A DNA stretch of 64,000 nt from positions 25,784 through 89,783 of the forward strand of contig WRBF01000001.1 of NCBI GenBank assembly GCA_009784685.1, read 5' to 3'. This stretch comes from Defluviitaleaceae bacterium. Lineage in GTDB: Bacteria > Bacillota > Clostridia > Lachnospirales > WRBF01. The position numbers and the translations under genes are program-made. The number at the start of each line of letters is the position of its first letter. Positions within the stretch are counted from its first letter, which is position 1. A model generated the notes under the pieces. It searched no databases. It was not told where the DNA came from and saw nothing but the letters and a program-made list of their open reading frames with translations. Positions 34,924 through 44,492 of this stretch are shown here, piece by piece.

Positions 34924-35550
34924 GTGGAAGCGCAAAGTAATATAATCAAGGATATGTTTGATCTAGTTAATAAAGTTTACGATGAAAGGCAAATATTAAA
35001 CGAGATTTGCCTTGTTTTTTCTAGTGAATTTGATTGCTATGTTCTTGTGCTAGATAAAACAGATAAACCCTTATTTGAAAGCAAATGTAACTCTGCTGAT
35101 CTAACCTCAGCAGATGAGATTTTTGCAAAGTTAACATCTGGACTTGACAACATTGGGTCTATTATAATTAAGCGGCAAAATGCTTTATTTAATAGCTGCG
35201 ATAAGCAAGCTTTTTATGCTCTTGCATCTTTAGTATCATTACTGATAAGATTCTCTAATGAACAAAGTGAAAAAAATATCAGACGTGTAAAAGCTGCGGT
35301 TGGCTCTCTTTCATATTCAGAGCTGACTGCAGCTTTGCATGTATTCGATTTATTAGAAGGCAAAAGCGGTCATTTTATATCAAGTAACGTTTCAAAAGAA
35401 AAGGGAGTTGCAAAATCTGCAATAGTTAATTGTTTAAGAAAACTTGAGAGCGCAGGACTTATTGAAGTGCGGTCGCTTGGTGTAAAAGGTACTCATGTTC
35501 AAGTGTTAAATGATGCTCTTGCAGATGAACTTGGGAAATTTAAAAGATGA
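34924..35550 (+). CDS. codY: CodY-like global transcriptional regulator with shortened GAF domain
   Basis: Nutritional repressor that senses branched-chain amino acids and GTP in Firmicutes. The C-terminal winged-helix is clearly CodY (AVGSLSYSELTAALHVFDLLEG, then GVAKSAIVNCLRKLESAGLIEVRSLGVKGTHVQVLND). The N-terminal GAF part is reduced: 208 residues in total against about 260, with roughly 50 residues missing from the region that in B. subtilis contains the isoleucine-binding loops. The GTG start at 34924 has GAGGAG 12 bases upstream inside the topA end. The position after topA is the conserved codY locus. Ligand response may differ. Confidence 0.88.
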   Translation: MEAQSNIIKDMFDLVNKVYDERQILNEICLVFSSEFDCYVLVLDKTDKPLFESKCNSADLTSADEIFAKLTSGLDNIGSIIIKRQNALFNSCDKQAFYALASLVSLLIRFSNEQSEKNIRRVKAAVGSLSYSELTAALHVFDLLEGKSGHFISSNVSKEKGVAKSAIVNCLRKLESAGLIEVRSLGVKGTHVQVLNDALADELGKFKR

Positions 35551-35641
35551 GCGTTTCAGTATAGTGGGAACATACCCTAGATGCGCCAAAAGAAGCAATA
35601 ATGATTTTCATATCAGCTTGATACACAATAACGACTTTTAT

Positions 35642-35670
35642 TTGATTTTACATCCCCTTAGTGATATAAT
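35642..35670 (+). promoter_or_regulatory. Predicted sigma-A promoter of rplI-dnaB-dgt
   Basis: TTGATT (35642-35647), 17-base spacer, TATAAT (35665-35670), 34 bases before the rplI start. The gap 35551-35703 has no gene. Confidence 0.75.
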
Positions 35671-35703
35671 CGGATAGATTATTTATGAAAGGGGCTTTTT
35701 ATT

Positions 35704-36150
35704 ATGCAAGTAATTCTTCTCCAAGATATTAAAAACGTAGGAAAAAAAGGACAACTTCTTGAGGCAGCAGATGGATATGCAAGAAATTATCTTATCCCAA
35801 GGAAAATGGCAGTAGAAGCTACAAAAGGAAATGTAAACGAGCTTGAAGCAAAAAACAAAGCTTTAGTTGCAAAAGCCGAAAAAGAGCTTGAAAACGCAAA
35901 AGAATTTGCGGCAAGCCTTAACGAAAAGAAAATCAATATCAAGGTTAAAATGGGTGAAAACGGTAAACTGTTCGGGTCGGTTACAAACAAAGAAATCGCA
36001 CAGGCACTTTTGGATCAAATTGGGGTTTCGATTGATAAAAAGAAAATTGTCTTAAATGAACCTATTAAAACCGTAGGCGAAAAAGACGTAGAAATTAAAG
36101 TTATGCATGATGTTTCGGCTAAAATAATCGTTAATGTTATCGAGGCATAA
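35704..36150 (+). CDS. rplI: 50S ribosomal protein L9
   Basis: A 148-residue ribosomal protein at the base of the L1 stalk that influences frame maintenance. The N-terminal RNA-binding signature QVILLQDIKNVGKKGQLLEAADGYARNYLIP is typical, followed by the long connecting helix rich in Lys/Glu/Ala and the C-terminal domain (KLFGSVTNKEIAQAL). AAAGGGG precedes the start. It is 2 bases from dnaB, the conserved rplI-dnaB pair. Confidence 0.98.
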   Translation: MQVILLQDIKNVGKKGQLLEAADGYARNYLIPRKMAVEATKGNVNELEAKNKALVAKAEKELENAKEFAASLNEKKINIKVKMGENGKLFGSVTNKEIAQALLDQIGVSIDKKKIVLNEPIKTVGEKDVEIKVMHDVSAKIIVNVIEA

Positions 36151-36152
36151 TT

Positions 36153-37547
36153 ATGGAGTTTGATAATTCAGCGGCTTGGGATAATGACTTTAGTCATGGA
36201 CATTCAGATCAGCAGCAGTTATATCAAGACATTAAGCATGTTCCGCCAAATGATCAAGAAGCGGAACAGGCTGTTTTAAGCTGCATGCTTTTCGATCGGG
36301 ATTCGATTGCTGCCGCTTATGAGCTTATATCATCAGATGATTTTTACCGCCCTGACAATGCGGCTGTTTATGATGCAATGATAGAATTGTTTATGAAAAA
36401 CATCCCTGTAGATGCTATCACGCTTAAAAACAAACTGGCAGAAAACGGCGTTCTTGATGTAGTTGGTGGAATTGAATATATATCCTATTTAGTCGGGAAT
36501 TACTATAGCTCTTCAAATGTTGCACAATATATAAAAATTGTCGAAGAGCGGTCAACTCTTCGCAGACTTATAAAAGCAGGAAGCAACATTGCAAGCGCAG
36601 GTTATGAAGGGAAAGAATCTGTCGAGAACATACTGGCTGATGCTGAGAAAACAATATTTAACATCGCTCAAAAAAGAAACACGACGGATTTTTCACATAT
36701 TGAAGCTGTGCTTCAAGGTTCTATAAGCCGGATTGAAGAAATCTATTCTTCAAAGGGTAAACTGACCGGAATTGCTACAGGCTTTCATGATTTTGACCAT
36801 TACACAGCAGGACTTCAACGTTCTGATCTTGTTTTAGTTGCCGCACGCCCTTCAATGGGTAAAACAGCGTTTGCTCTTAATATGGCGCAGTATGCCGCTG
36901 TACGTCAAAATATGCCTGTTTGTATTTTCAGTCTGGAGATGTCAAAAGAACAGCTTGCAACAAGGCTTTTATGTGCTGAAGCTATGATTGACTCTCAAAA
37001 GCTTCGAAATGGTGATTTAGCAGATGATGATTGGGATAATATCTTTAAAGCAGTTGAATCGTTATCAAGGGCACCGCTTTATATAGATGATACACCGGGT
37101 ATTACCGTTAATGAGCTTCGTGCGAAGTGCCGTAAAATGAAGCTTGAAAAAGGTCTTGACCTCGTAATGGTTGACTATTTACAGCTTATGTCAGGCGGAA
37201 GCAGATCAAACTCACGCCAAGAAGAAATTTCTGAAATTTCACGATCTTTAAAAGCTGTAGCAAGGGAAATAAACGCACCTCTTATAGCACTTTCACAGTT
37301 GAGCCGTGCTTGTGAATCACGTGCGGATCACCGCCCGATGCTTTCAGATTTAAGAGAGTCAGGGGCAATTGAGCAGGATGCTGATATTGTTACGTTTTTG
37401 TATAGAGATGAATATTATAACCCGGAAAATGATGACTCTCGTGGCAAGGCTGAATTAATTATCGCTAAGCAGCGTAACGGCCCAACGGGAACTGTACATC
37501 TTACTTGGCTTCCGCATTATACAAAGTTTGGAAGTGCTGCAAAATGA
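36153..37547 (+). CDS. dnaB: Replicative DNA helicase DnaB
   Basis: Hexameric 5'-3' helicase at the replication fork (called dnaC in Bacillus). The N-terminal domain begins VPPNDQEAEQAVLSCML; the RecA-like domain has Walker A AARPSMGKTAFALNMA, Walker B LDLVMVDYLQLM, and the arginine-finger region ISRSLKAVAREINAPLIALSQLSRACE, ending in FLYRDEYYN. 464 residues, no intein. Its TGA stop overlaps the dgt ATG (ATGA). Confidence 0.98.
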   Translation: MEFDNSAAWDNDFSHGHSDQQQLYQDIKHVPPNDQEAEQAVLSCMLFDRDSIAAAYELISSDDFYRPDNAAVYDAMIELFMKNIPVDAITLKNKLAENGVLDVVGGIEYISYLVGNYYSSSNVAQYIKIVEERSTLRRLIKAGSNIASAGYEGKESVENILADAEKTIFNIAQKRNTTDFSHIEAVLQGSISRIEEIYSSKGKLTGIATGFHDFDHYTAGLQRSDLVLVAARPSMGKTAFALNMAQYAAVRQNMPVCIFSLEMSKEQLATRLLCAEAMIDSQKLRNGDLADDDWDNIFKAVESLSRAPLYIDDTPGITVNELRAKCRKMKLEKGLDLVMVDYLQLMSGGSRSNSRQEEISEISRSLKAVAREINAPLIALSQLSRACESRADHRPMLSDLRESGAIEQDADIVTFLYRDEYYNPENDDSRGKAELIIAKQRNGPTGTVHLTWLPHYTKFGSAAK

Positions 37548-38563
37548 TTACTATACGTAAACGAACCGAAAATTATGAGACAGAAAATTTATCCGAATAT
37601 GCTGCTAAAAGTTCTGAAACTAAAGGACGTAAAAAACCATGTGATAAATGTGATGTTAGAACGGATTTTCAGCGTGACCGAGACCGTATAACACACTCTA
37701 AAGCGTTTCGCCGCCTTATGCATAAAACACAGGTTTTTATATTTCCTGACAGTGACCACTGCCGCACAAGATTGACTCATACGATAGAAGTTTCACAAAT
37801 ATCACGTGCAATTTCACGTGCGCTTAGGTTAAATGATGATTTAACAGAAGCGATAGCACTTGGACATGATTTAGGACATACCCCTTTTGGGCATATAGGC
37901 GAGAACGTTCTTGCTAAGTTAAATCCTTATGGCTTTGAGCATAATTCACAAAGCGTAAGGATATTAGAATATCTTGAAAACGGAGGTAAAGGGTTAAACC
38001 TTACTGCTGAAGTGCTTGACGGCATTTTTAACCATCGCTCTAAGCTTGAACCTAAAACACTTGAAGGTAAAGTTGTACAGCTTTCAGATAAAATTGCATA
38101 TGTAAATCATGATATTGATGATGCTGTTCGCGCAGGTCTTATTAAAATGCCTGATTTGCCTAAAAGTTGTATTGATATACTGGGGGACACAGCAAGCGAC
38201 CGCATAAATACGCTTATAAACAGCATAATTGAAAACAGCATGGATAAAAATTATGTAACAATGGACACGATTGTTTCAGATGCGCTTAAAGGTCTTCGGA
38301 AATTTATGTTTGAAAATGTGTACCTTGATGGTGAGCATCTAAAAAACAGCTTTAAAGTTGAACATACGCTCAAAGGCTTATATGATTATTACATGGGATC
38401 GCCGCAAAATATGCCTGCGGAATATATTTCGATGTGGGAATCCGGGAAAGAACTTCCTGTTGTTGTTTGCGACTATGTTGCAGGTATGACAGACCGATAT
38501 GTTCTTAAAATTTATTCCGATATGTTTATGCCGGCTGACAAGGTTTGGCAAAGAGGGTTTTGA
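37544..38563 (+). CDS. Deoxyguanosinetriphosphate triphosphohydrolase-like protein
   Basis: HD-domain dNTPase of the Dgt family, hydrolysing dNTPs to nucleoside and triphosphate. ATG 37544 overlaps the dnaB stop; the track start lies inside dnaB. Signatures are RDRDRITHSKAFRRLMHKTQVF, TRLTHTIEVSQISRAISR with the first metal His, and the HD pair ALGHDLGHTPFGHIGE. EHNSQSVRILE and DKIAYVNHDIDDA supply the rest of the metal site. 339 residues is the short Firmicute form. Convergent with, and 7 bases from, the glycosylase gene. Confidence 0.92.
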   Translation: MITIRKRTENYETENLSEYAAKSSETKGRKKPCDKCDVRTDFQRDRDRITHSKAFRRLMHKTQVFIFPDSDHCRTRLTHTIEVSQISRAISRALRLNDDLTEAIALGHDLGHTPFGHIGENVLAKLNPYGFEHNSQSVRILEYLENGGKGLNLTAEVLDGIFNHRSKLEPKTLEGKVVQLSDKIAYVNHDIDDAVRAGLIKMPDLPKSCIDILGDTASDRINTLINSIIENSMDKNYVTMDTIVSDALKGLRKFMFENVYLDGEHLKNSFKVEHTLKGLYDYYMGSPQNMPAEYISMWESGKELPVVVCDYVAGMTDRYVLKIYSDMFMPADKVWQRGF

Positions 38564-38570
38564 TATGCTT

Positions 38571-39155
38571 CTATGACAATTCCCATAAGTACAAACTGGC
38601 AACTGATCCATAAGGCGAATATTTCTTGCGGTATTTTTCAAAATCTGCTTTTGTCACTTTCTCTATTCCATACAAATTCATTATTCCTCGCCGGATAGCT
38701 AAATCACTGTAGCTTAAAATATCGTAACGTTTAAGCGAAAAAAGAAGCAGCATTTCAGCAGTCCAAACTCCTATGCCGGGTAAGGCAGTCAATCGACTTA
38801 TGACATCTTCATCGGAAAGCTGTGGCAGTATATCAAAATCAATATCTGCCTCTGCTGCAGATTTTATATAGCCGGCTTTTCTAAGTGACATACCGCATTT
38901 TTGTATGAGATTTATATCTAAGGATTGGATTGAATTTTGTGTTATGTTTCCTGCTAAAGTTGTAAGCCGATTAAAGATTGTAACAGCTGCTTTGCTTGAT
39001 ATTTGTTGACTTATAATGCTTGAAACAAGCGAAGTAAAAATATCATCGTTTACTTCACGCTCAATAAAGCCTAGATCATCTATTGCTTTTCCGAGTTTTT
39101 TATCTCTCTTTTTTAAATGTTCTACCTCTTTTTGTCCATATTCAAATATCGGCAT
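38571..39155 (-). CDS. HhH-GPD DNA glycosylase (3-methyladenine glycosylase II-like)
   Basis: Base-excision enzyme of 194 residues. The helix-hairpin-helix is LTALPGIGVWTAEMLLLFSL and the catalytic Asp lies in ILSYSDLAIRRGI. There is no C-terminal FeS cysteine loop, which fits AlkA/Mpg2-type members rather than EndoIII or MutY. It overlaps the end of the DUF4364 gene by 14 bases, implying coupled expression. Confidence 0.9.
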   Translation of the reverse strand: MPIFEYGQKEVEHLKKRDKKLGKAIDDLGFIEREVNDDIFTSLVSSIISQQISSKAAVTIFNRLTTLAGNITQNSIQSLDINLIQKCGMSLRKAGYIKSAAEADIDFDILPQLSDEDVISRLTALPGIGVWTAEMLLLFSLKRYDILSYSDLAIRRGIMNLYGIEKVTKADFEKYRKKYSPYGSVASLYLWELS

Positions 39156-39744
39156 TTTCTTCCACTTCTTCCGTTAGTTCTTCAATAGGTTTTGCTATAA
39201 GCTCATCCAATATATTTTTATACTTCTGATTCACATTTTTTTTCCAATTTGCGCAAATAAGTTTCGCTTGTTCCCTTGTCACTACGGTAATAGTGATATC
39301 CATAAGCGTTTTTTCATCTTCACAAAGACCACATTTCACTATAAACTCGTTATTTGTATGCTCATAAAAATAATTTGCCGTTGTCTCGTAATCTTTTTTA
39401 ATATCATTGCGGTTTTTTGCAACATATTGAACAATCTTTGTCCTAATTTCAATAGCAAGATGTTTTTCAAAATATTCAAGAATTGTGTTGCCCTCGGCGG
39501 TTATAAAATATCTTGTTTTATCTGTATCACGGAATTTTTCAAGATAGTTATCATCTATCATGTCACTTATTGTGGACTGCAACACATAGTACGTCATAAA
39601 GTTATCTTCCAAGACAAACTGAGTTATTTCGCTGTTTGAAAGCGGAATATCCATTTTATCAATTAGATATAAAATCAAAAGCTTATTTTGTACAACATCC
39701 ACTGTATCTTGAAAAAGGCTTGATTGTTGATAAATTTCGTTCAT
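39142..39744 (-). CDS. DUF4364 family protein
   Basis: A 200-residue protein typical of Clostridia. The N-terminal region (QNKLLILYLIDKMDIPLSNSEITQFVLE) is a winged-helix-like module, matching the PadR/MarR-like fold seen in this family, followed by a mixed C-terminal domain. Function unknown; probably DNA-binding (inference). Cotranscribed with the downstream glycosylase. Confidence 0.82.
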   Translation of the reverse strand: MNEIYQQSSLFQDTVDVVQNKLLILYLIDKMDIPLSNSEITQFVLEDNFMTYYVLQSTISDMIDDNYLEKFRDTDKTRYFITAEGNTILEYFEKHLAIEIRTKIVQYVAKNRNDIKKDYETTANYFYEHTNNEFIVKCGLCEDEKTLMDITITVVTREQAKLICANWKKNVNQKYKNILDELIAKPIEELTEEVEENADI

Positions 39745-39972
39745 TATTCACATTCTCCACAAGTTTTAGAAGCTAGAAGGGTATTATAAGGTATAATTAT
39801 AGTTGTTGCAATAGATGTTATCCACAGATTGCATCAGCATTTACGCGTAAAGCACGTCAATCTTACTGTTTTCTTTGGACTATAATAAATCTTAACAATG
39901 TTGCAAATGATATATCCAACTGCTATAATCATATACGAAATTGTATTATCTTGGCGAAAGGGGGAACATTAA
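39745..39972. other. Divergent intergenic region with one perfect DnaA-box sequence
   Basis: 228 bases between divergent genes. It contains TTATCCACA (39818-39826), the consensus DnaA box, a palindrome TTACGCGTAA (39841-39850) and TATAAT (39881-39886). Only one perfect box is present, so there is no support for an origin. Confidence 0.4.
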
Positions 39973-41979
39973 TTGGATCGCAAAAGAAGCTCAGGGATGC
40001 TTTTAAAAACGATAATTGTTGTTCTTGTTCTTGCTATAATGGTTGCATCTGTTGCTTTTTTTTCTATATGGAGAGCATTTGAGGCATCAAATGCTCAACT
40101 TAGAACAAGACATATTCCTGTTAATGTTCGTGTTATAGAAGGCGAAGGTATTTATAGCAGCTTTGAGGCTAAATCACAGATAGTACGCTATGGCCGCTTA
40201 GTTAGTACATCCCCTATTCATCCATATAACGTTGTTGAACGATTCAGTGGTGTCTTGTTTCCTTTGCAAGACGTTCTTAGGGTTCATGTTTTGGAATTCG
40301 AATATGCTGCTCTTTCTGATATGAGAGCTTTTGGGTATGAAAATGTACAAATTCATCAAATATATGCAATTGATTTTAACGCAGATGCGACATTAAGTGT
40401 GATATCAGCAATGCTGTCTGTTACAGGAAGTGGCGGCGAAACAACTTTTATACCTTATGTTAGGTTTGGCAATTATGCTGTTACACATACATTTGGTTTA
40501 GGCATGAAAACTATTGACGAAGTATTTGAAAAATACTTGTATGTATTTGGATTTTCAGGTGCGCCTCTTGTAAGCGGTTCCGGTGATATTAGACATAGAA
40601 GAATCCCTCCTCAAGCAGTTGACTTTGAAAACATATCCCCTGTAAACCGCTCAATTATAAAAGGTGATTTCCTTTCGCCAAACTCATTTACAAACAATGG
40701 TGACATAAATATAACCGCAAGTTTTGACACTGTGATACCTTTTAACCTCCCCGGGCAAAATACTATAAGCATTAACCTGCAAAATGAAACCGCAGAGATC
40801 CGGACTATCGAAGCTATTCTAACCGTTTATGATGGAAAACGACACATCACACAAGAAGCTGATTCAAACGGAGAGTATATGAATCTAGGTCGCTTTTTTG
40901 CTCCGTCTACTGACTTGAGCAATATAAACTTTATAACTAATGAAATTGCTGATAATGAAATGGTTTTTGATTCTTCTGTTCCCGGGTTTTACTACAAGTC
41001 TGTTGAAATTGACGGAGATGTGAGTCATTTAACAATTTCGGTCATTGATACAACGCCGCCAATTGCGGAATCAAACATAGTTACGACAGCAATAGGTTTC
41101 CCTGTATCAGCAGAAGCCTTTGTGCAAAATATACACGATTATTCGTCTGTAAGCGTTAGCTTTTTAGGTGGCGAACCTAATGTTTTTATTACTGGAGAGG
41201 TTGAAGTTCCAATACTCTTGACTGATGAATTTGGAAACGCTGCGGTAGTAATGTCTAAATTGATTATACTTGACCAAGAATTCTTAAATCCTGGGTTTGA
41301 ATATATCCCAAATAGGTATTTTCAAATAGGAGAACCTGTTGACTTTTTGTACCAAGTTAAAGTCCGTAACGGAAGTGACCCACTATCTGTAGTCACTTAT
41401 AATACTTCACTGGTTAATGAAAATGAGCCGGGCAGATACCGAGTTTATTATACAATAACCGACCGAAATAACAATACAGATACCGTTTTCGCTTATATAG
41501 TTAAAACTAACGCCCCATTAGAAAGAGTAATGTCGTATGCAGACCGAATTCTTGATAGCATTATTACGGATGAAATGACTCAACTTGAAAAATCCAGAGC
41601 TATATTTAACTGGACTCGTGAGAATATTGCGTATTCATTTTCCAGCGAAAGAGATGACCCTGTATTGGGTGCTTTTACTGCATTTACAAGGGCTAGGGGC
41701 GACTGCTTCATATTTTATTCCGCCGCCGAAATTTTGCTTACAAGGGCTGGAATTAAAAATATACAAGTCTCCCGCATCCCCGGTGAATCAGCAAGACACT
41801 ACTGGCATTTCGTTAACGTGGGCGATGGGTGGTATCATTTTGATACAACACCTTTTATAGGTTCACCGGGCAACGGTTTTATGTTTAACGATGCAACAGC
41901 GGCAAGCCTTACAGCGGCCAGAGGGAGAAATTACTACACTTATGACAGATCATTGTTTGAACATCTGGATATTAGGTAA
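39973..41979 (+). CDS. Membrane-anchored transglutaminase-like protein
   Basis: A 668-residue protein starting at TTG 39973 with AAAGGGGG 8 bases upstream. A single N-terminal membrane anchor (about residues 9-31) places the rest outside the cell. The middle contains Ig/Cadherin-like repeats (SVIDTTPPIAESN, TYNTSLVNENEPGRYRVYYTITD). The C-terminal transglutaminase core has the Cys-His-Asp triad: RGDCFIFYS, RHYWHFVN and YHFDTTPF. Such proteins act as surface proteases or crosslinkers; substrate unknown. It is the first gene of an envelope cluster with the exchanger and dlt-like genes (29-base gap to the next start). Confidence 0.85.
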   Translation: MDRKRSSGMLLKTIIVVLVLAIMVASVAFFSIWRAFEASNAQLRTRHIPVNVRVIEGEGIYSSFEAKSQIVRYGRLVSTSPIHPYNVVERFSGVLFPLQDVLRVHVLEFEYAALSDMRAFGYENVQIHQIYAIDFNADATLSVISAMLSVTGSGGETTFIPYVRFGNYAVTHTFGLGMKTIDEVFEKYLYVFGFSGAPLVSGSGDIRHRRIPPQAVDFENISPVNRSIIKGDFLSPNSFTNNGDINITASFDTVIPFNLPGQNTISINLQNETAEIRTIEAILTVYDGKRHITQEADSNGEYMNLGRFFAPSTDLSNINFITNEIADNEMVFDSSVPGFYYKSVEIDGDVSHLTISVIDTTPPIAESNIVTTAIGFPVSAEAFVQNIHDYSSVSVSFLGGEPNVFITGEVEVPILLTDEFGNAAVVMSKLIILDQEFLNPGFEYIPNRYFQIGEPVDFLYQVKVRNGSDPLSVVTYNTSLVNENEPGRYRVYYTITDRNNNTDTVFAYIVKTNAPLERVMSYADRILDSIITDEMTQLEKSRAIFNWTRENIAYSFSSERDDPVLGAFTAFTRARGDCFIFYSAAEILLTRAGIKNIQVSRIPGESARHYWHFVNVGDGWYHFDTTPFIGSPGNGFMFNDATAASLTAARGRNYYTYDRSLFEHLDIR

Positions 41980-42007
41980 ATAAAATACACAAAAGAGGTT
42001 GATTAAC

Positions 42008-42961
42008 TTGTTGCTTAATGTTTTGATGACGATAGCAGGATTTGTTATTTTAATAAAATGTGCTGATTATTTTGTAGACGGAGCGGCATCTTTTGCGAAA
42101 AACTTCAAAATACCTACTGTCGTAATAGGTTTAACAATAGTCGCATTTGGCTCATCCGCACCTGAATTGGCTATTTCATTCAACTCTCATTTATCAGGCA
42201 ACACAGATATGCTATTTGGAAATGTAATAGGTAGTAGTATTTCCAACATCCTTCTTATCTTGGGTCTTGCCGTTTTAATTAGACCTTTTAAGATAAATGG
42301 AGATGTGATTAAAAAAGAGATACCTATTTTACTTCTTGTAACGCTTGGATTCTCGGTATTGTTTTTAGATAATTTATTTGATAATTCTATTCCAAACACT
42401 TTAACAAGATCTGACGGAATTGTGCTAATCTTGTTTTTCACTATCTTTGTCTATTATTTAATCGCTATACTAAAAAATTCAGACAACAGCACAGAAAATC
42501 AAGAGCCTAAATATAAAACTCTCGTTTCTATAATATTGATGATACTTGGACTCGCCGGCATTATTTGGAGCAGCGATTTGATTGTTAATAATGCTGCCGA
42601 AATTGCCGCAAGTATTGGAATAAGTCAAAAAATAATATCAGTGACAATAATATCAATAGGAACATCTCTGCCGGAGCTTATAACAACAATAACTGCCGCA
42701 AAAAAAGGCGAAAATGGCATGGCAATTGGTAACATAGTTGGCAGTAATATATTTAATATTTGCATAGTTATCGGTCTGCCGGTTGCGTTATTAGGTGATG
42801 TTTCAACAGCGGCATTTAGCGTTGTTGACATATTCTATATGCTGATAGCCGTTGTGCTTTTATGGGTATTTTCAGCCATTGATAGAGACCTTAGACGATA
42901 TGAAGCAAGCATCCTTATTGGGATTTATGCCACATACGGTATTTATATTTTTATGCAATAA
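42008..42961 (+). CDS. Calcium/sodium antiporter (CaCA family, YrbG-like)
   Basis: A 317-residue membrane exchanger with about ten helices arranged as two inverted halves. Both alpha repeats are present: VIGLTIVAFGSSAPELAISF in the first half and VTIISIGTSLPELITTITAA in the second, with the ion-binding Glu in each and paired GNVIGSSISN / GNIVGSNIFN motifs. TTG 42008 is preferred, since AGAGG lies 9 bases upstream; the track's TTG at 41999 abuts the SD. Closely spaced to the neighbours on both sides. Confidence 0.92.
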   Translation: MLLNVLMTIAGFVILIKCADYFVDGAASFAKNFKIPTVVIGLTIVAFGSSAPELAISFNSHLSGNTDMLFGNVIGSSISNILLILGLAVLIRPFKINGDVIKKEIPILLLVTLGFSVLFLDNLFDNSIPNTLTRSDGIVLILFFTIFVYYLIAILKNSDNSTENQEPKYKTLVSIILMILGLAGIIWSSDLIVNNAAEIAASIGISQKIISVTIISIGTSLPELITTITAAKKGENGMAIGNIVGSNIFNICIVIGLPVALLGDVSTAAFSVVDIFYMLIAVVLLWVFSAIDRDLRRYEASILIGIYATYGIYIFMQ

Positions 42962-42977
42962 ATATAGGGGCTAATTT

Positions 42978-44492
42978 ATGAAAAAAAACGTACTGGAATA
43001 TTTAGAGCAAACCGTTAAGGTCTATCCTAATAAAATTGCTTTTACAGATGGAACAAACGGCAAAAGCTTTAATGAAATTTATAATGCCGCACGTTCATTG
43101 GGCAGTTTTTTAAGCTGTTATAAACGCAGCTTAATTCTCGTTGTTATGCAAAAATGCCCTGAGATGATTGGTGCATTTTTAGGCGTTGCTTACAGTGGGA
43201 ATATTTATGTTCCTCTTGATGCCAATATGCATCAAAGCCGTATAGCTCAAATCATCCAAAAACTTTCACCAACAGCCGCTGTATGTGATGAAAAATCAGC
43301 AGAAATTCTTCATGCCTTAGACTGTAAAATTGATATCTTCTTGTACGATGAGATTAGCCAAACTAAAACAGATAATGAAGCTCTTAACAAAATCCGAAGA
43401 CGTCAAATTGATACTGACCCGTTATACATAGTTTTTACGTCCGGATCAACCGGCGAGCCTAAGGGCATTGTTGCAAATCATCGCTCTGTAATCAGCTACA
43501 TTGATGATTTAACAAGTATACTAGGTATAAATGAATCAACAGTATTCGGAAATCAAACCCCGCTGTACCTTGATGCAAGCTTAAAAGAGATTTATTCTGT
43601 GCTAAAATGCGGGGCATCTGCTTTTTTGATACCAAAGAGCCATTTTATGTTTCCGGCAAAGCTTATTTCGTACATGAACGAGTATAAAATTAATACCGTA
43701 TGTTGGGTTTCTTCTGCCTTTTCGATTATTTCAGGACTTGGGATTTTCAGCGATATAAGGCCGAAGTACCTCCATACAATAGCTTTTGGGAGTGAAGTAT
43801 TCCCTATAAACCATTTTAATACTTGGCTTGAAGCCCTTCCTAATGTCGGCTTTTTCAACCTTTATGGACCTACCGAAGCTACGGGAATGAGTTCATTCTA
43901 TCAGATAGATAATAGTTCACCGCCGAAAGAGGTAATACCTATCGGCAAAGCATTTCCAAACACCGATATTTTTATCGCCGTAGAAGGCAAAGAGATTACA
44001 GAGCCGGAAACACATGGTATCATCTACATCAGAGGCTCAGGCATAACTCTCGGGTATTATTGTGATGATGAAAAAACAAATGAGGTATTTATCCAAAATC
44101 CCCTGCACAATAATTACCGGGAAATAGTTTACAACACCGGAGATGTTGGTAAGTATGATGGGCAAGGTAATTTAGTATATGTATGCCGCAACGACCATCA
44201 AATAAAAAGACATGGTTATCGAGTTGAGCTTATGGAAATTGAAAAAAACGCAAATGAGATAGATGGCGTTACAGTTGCTTGTTGTATTTACAGCAGTCGT
44301 TTTGATAGTATATCGCTTTTTTATTCCGGAGAGTTAAACGAAAAAGAGCTTTTGATATCACTTAGAGCAAAGTTACCGCATTATATGATCCCAAATTTAT
44401 TAACAAAGCTTGATTTTTTACCGAAGCAAGATAATCATAAAATTGACAGAGCCGAGCTGCTCAAATTAACGGAGGATATGCTAAATGGATGA
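42978..44492 (+). CDS. DltA-like amino acid adenylation enzyme
   Basis: A 504-residue AMP-forming ligase that would activate an amino acid (D-Ala in true DltA) and load it on the carrier protein next door. Core motifs: YIVFTSGSTGEPKG (A3), FNLYGPTEATGM (A5), IVYNTGDVGKYD (A7), DHQIKRHGYRVELMEIE (A8) and the C-terminal catalytic Lys in NHKIDRAE (A10). The standalone architecture and length match DltA. It overlaps the carrier gene by 8 bases. Substrate identity is not proven by sequence. Confidence 0.85.
   Translation: MKKNVLEYLEQTVKVYPNKIAFTDGTNGKSFNEIYNAARSLGSFLSCYKRSLILVVMQKCPEMIGAFLGVAYSGNIYVPLDANMHQSRIAQIIQKLSPTAAVCDEKSAEILHALDCKIDIFLYDEISQTKTDNEALNKIRRRQIDTDPLYIVFTSGSTGEPKGIVANHRSVISYIDDLTSILGINESTVFGNQTPLYLDASLKEIYSVLKCGASAFLIPKSHFMFPAKLISYMNEYKINTVCWVSSAFSIISGLGIFSDIRPKYLHTIAFGSEVFPINHFNTWLEALPNVGFFNLYGPTEATGMSSFYQIDNSSPPKEVIPIGKAFPNTDIFIAVEGKEITEPETHGIIYIRGSGITLGYYCDDEKTNEVFIQNPLHNNYREIVYNTGDVGKYDGQGNLVYVCRNDHQIKRHGYRVELMEIEKNANEIDGVTVACCIYSSRFDSISLFYSGELNEKELLISLRAKLPHYMIPNLLTKLDFLPKQDNHKIDRAELLKLTEDMLNG

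Noticed and set aside
35654-35694. CCCCTT/AAGGGG pairing ahead of rplI as an SD-masking stem
   Set aside because: Only six base pairs across a 33-base gap, and the left arm lies within the promoter spacer, upstream of the expected transcription start.
39818-39826. Perfect DnaA box as a sign of an origin
   Set aside because: Only one perfect box, no cluster and no dnaA/dnaN nearby; an isolated box is not evidence of oriC.
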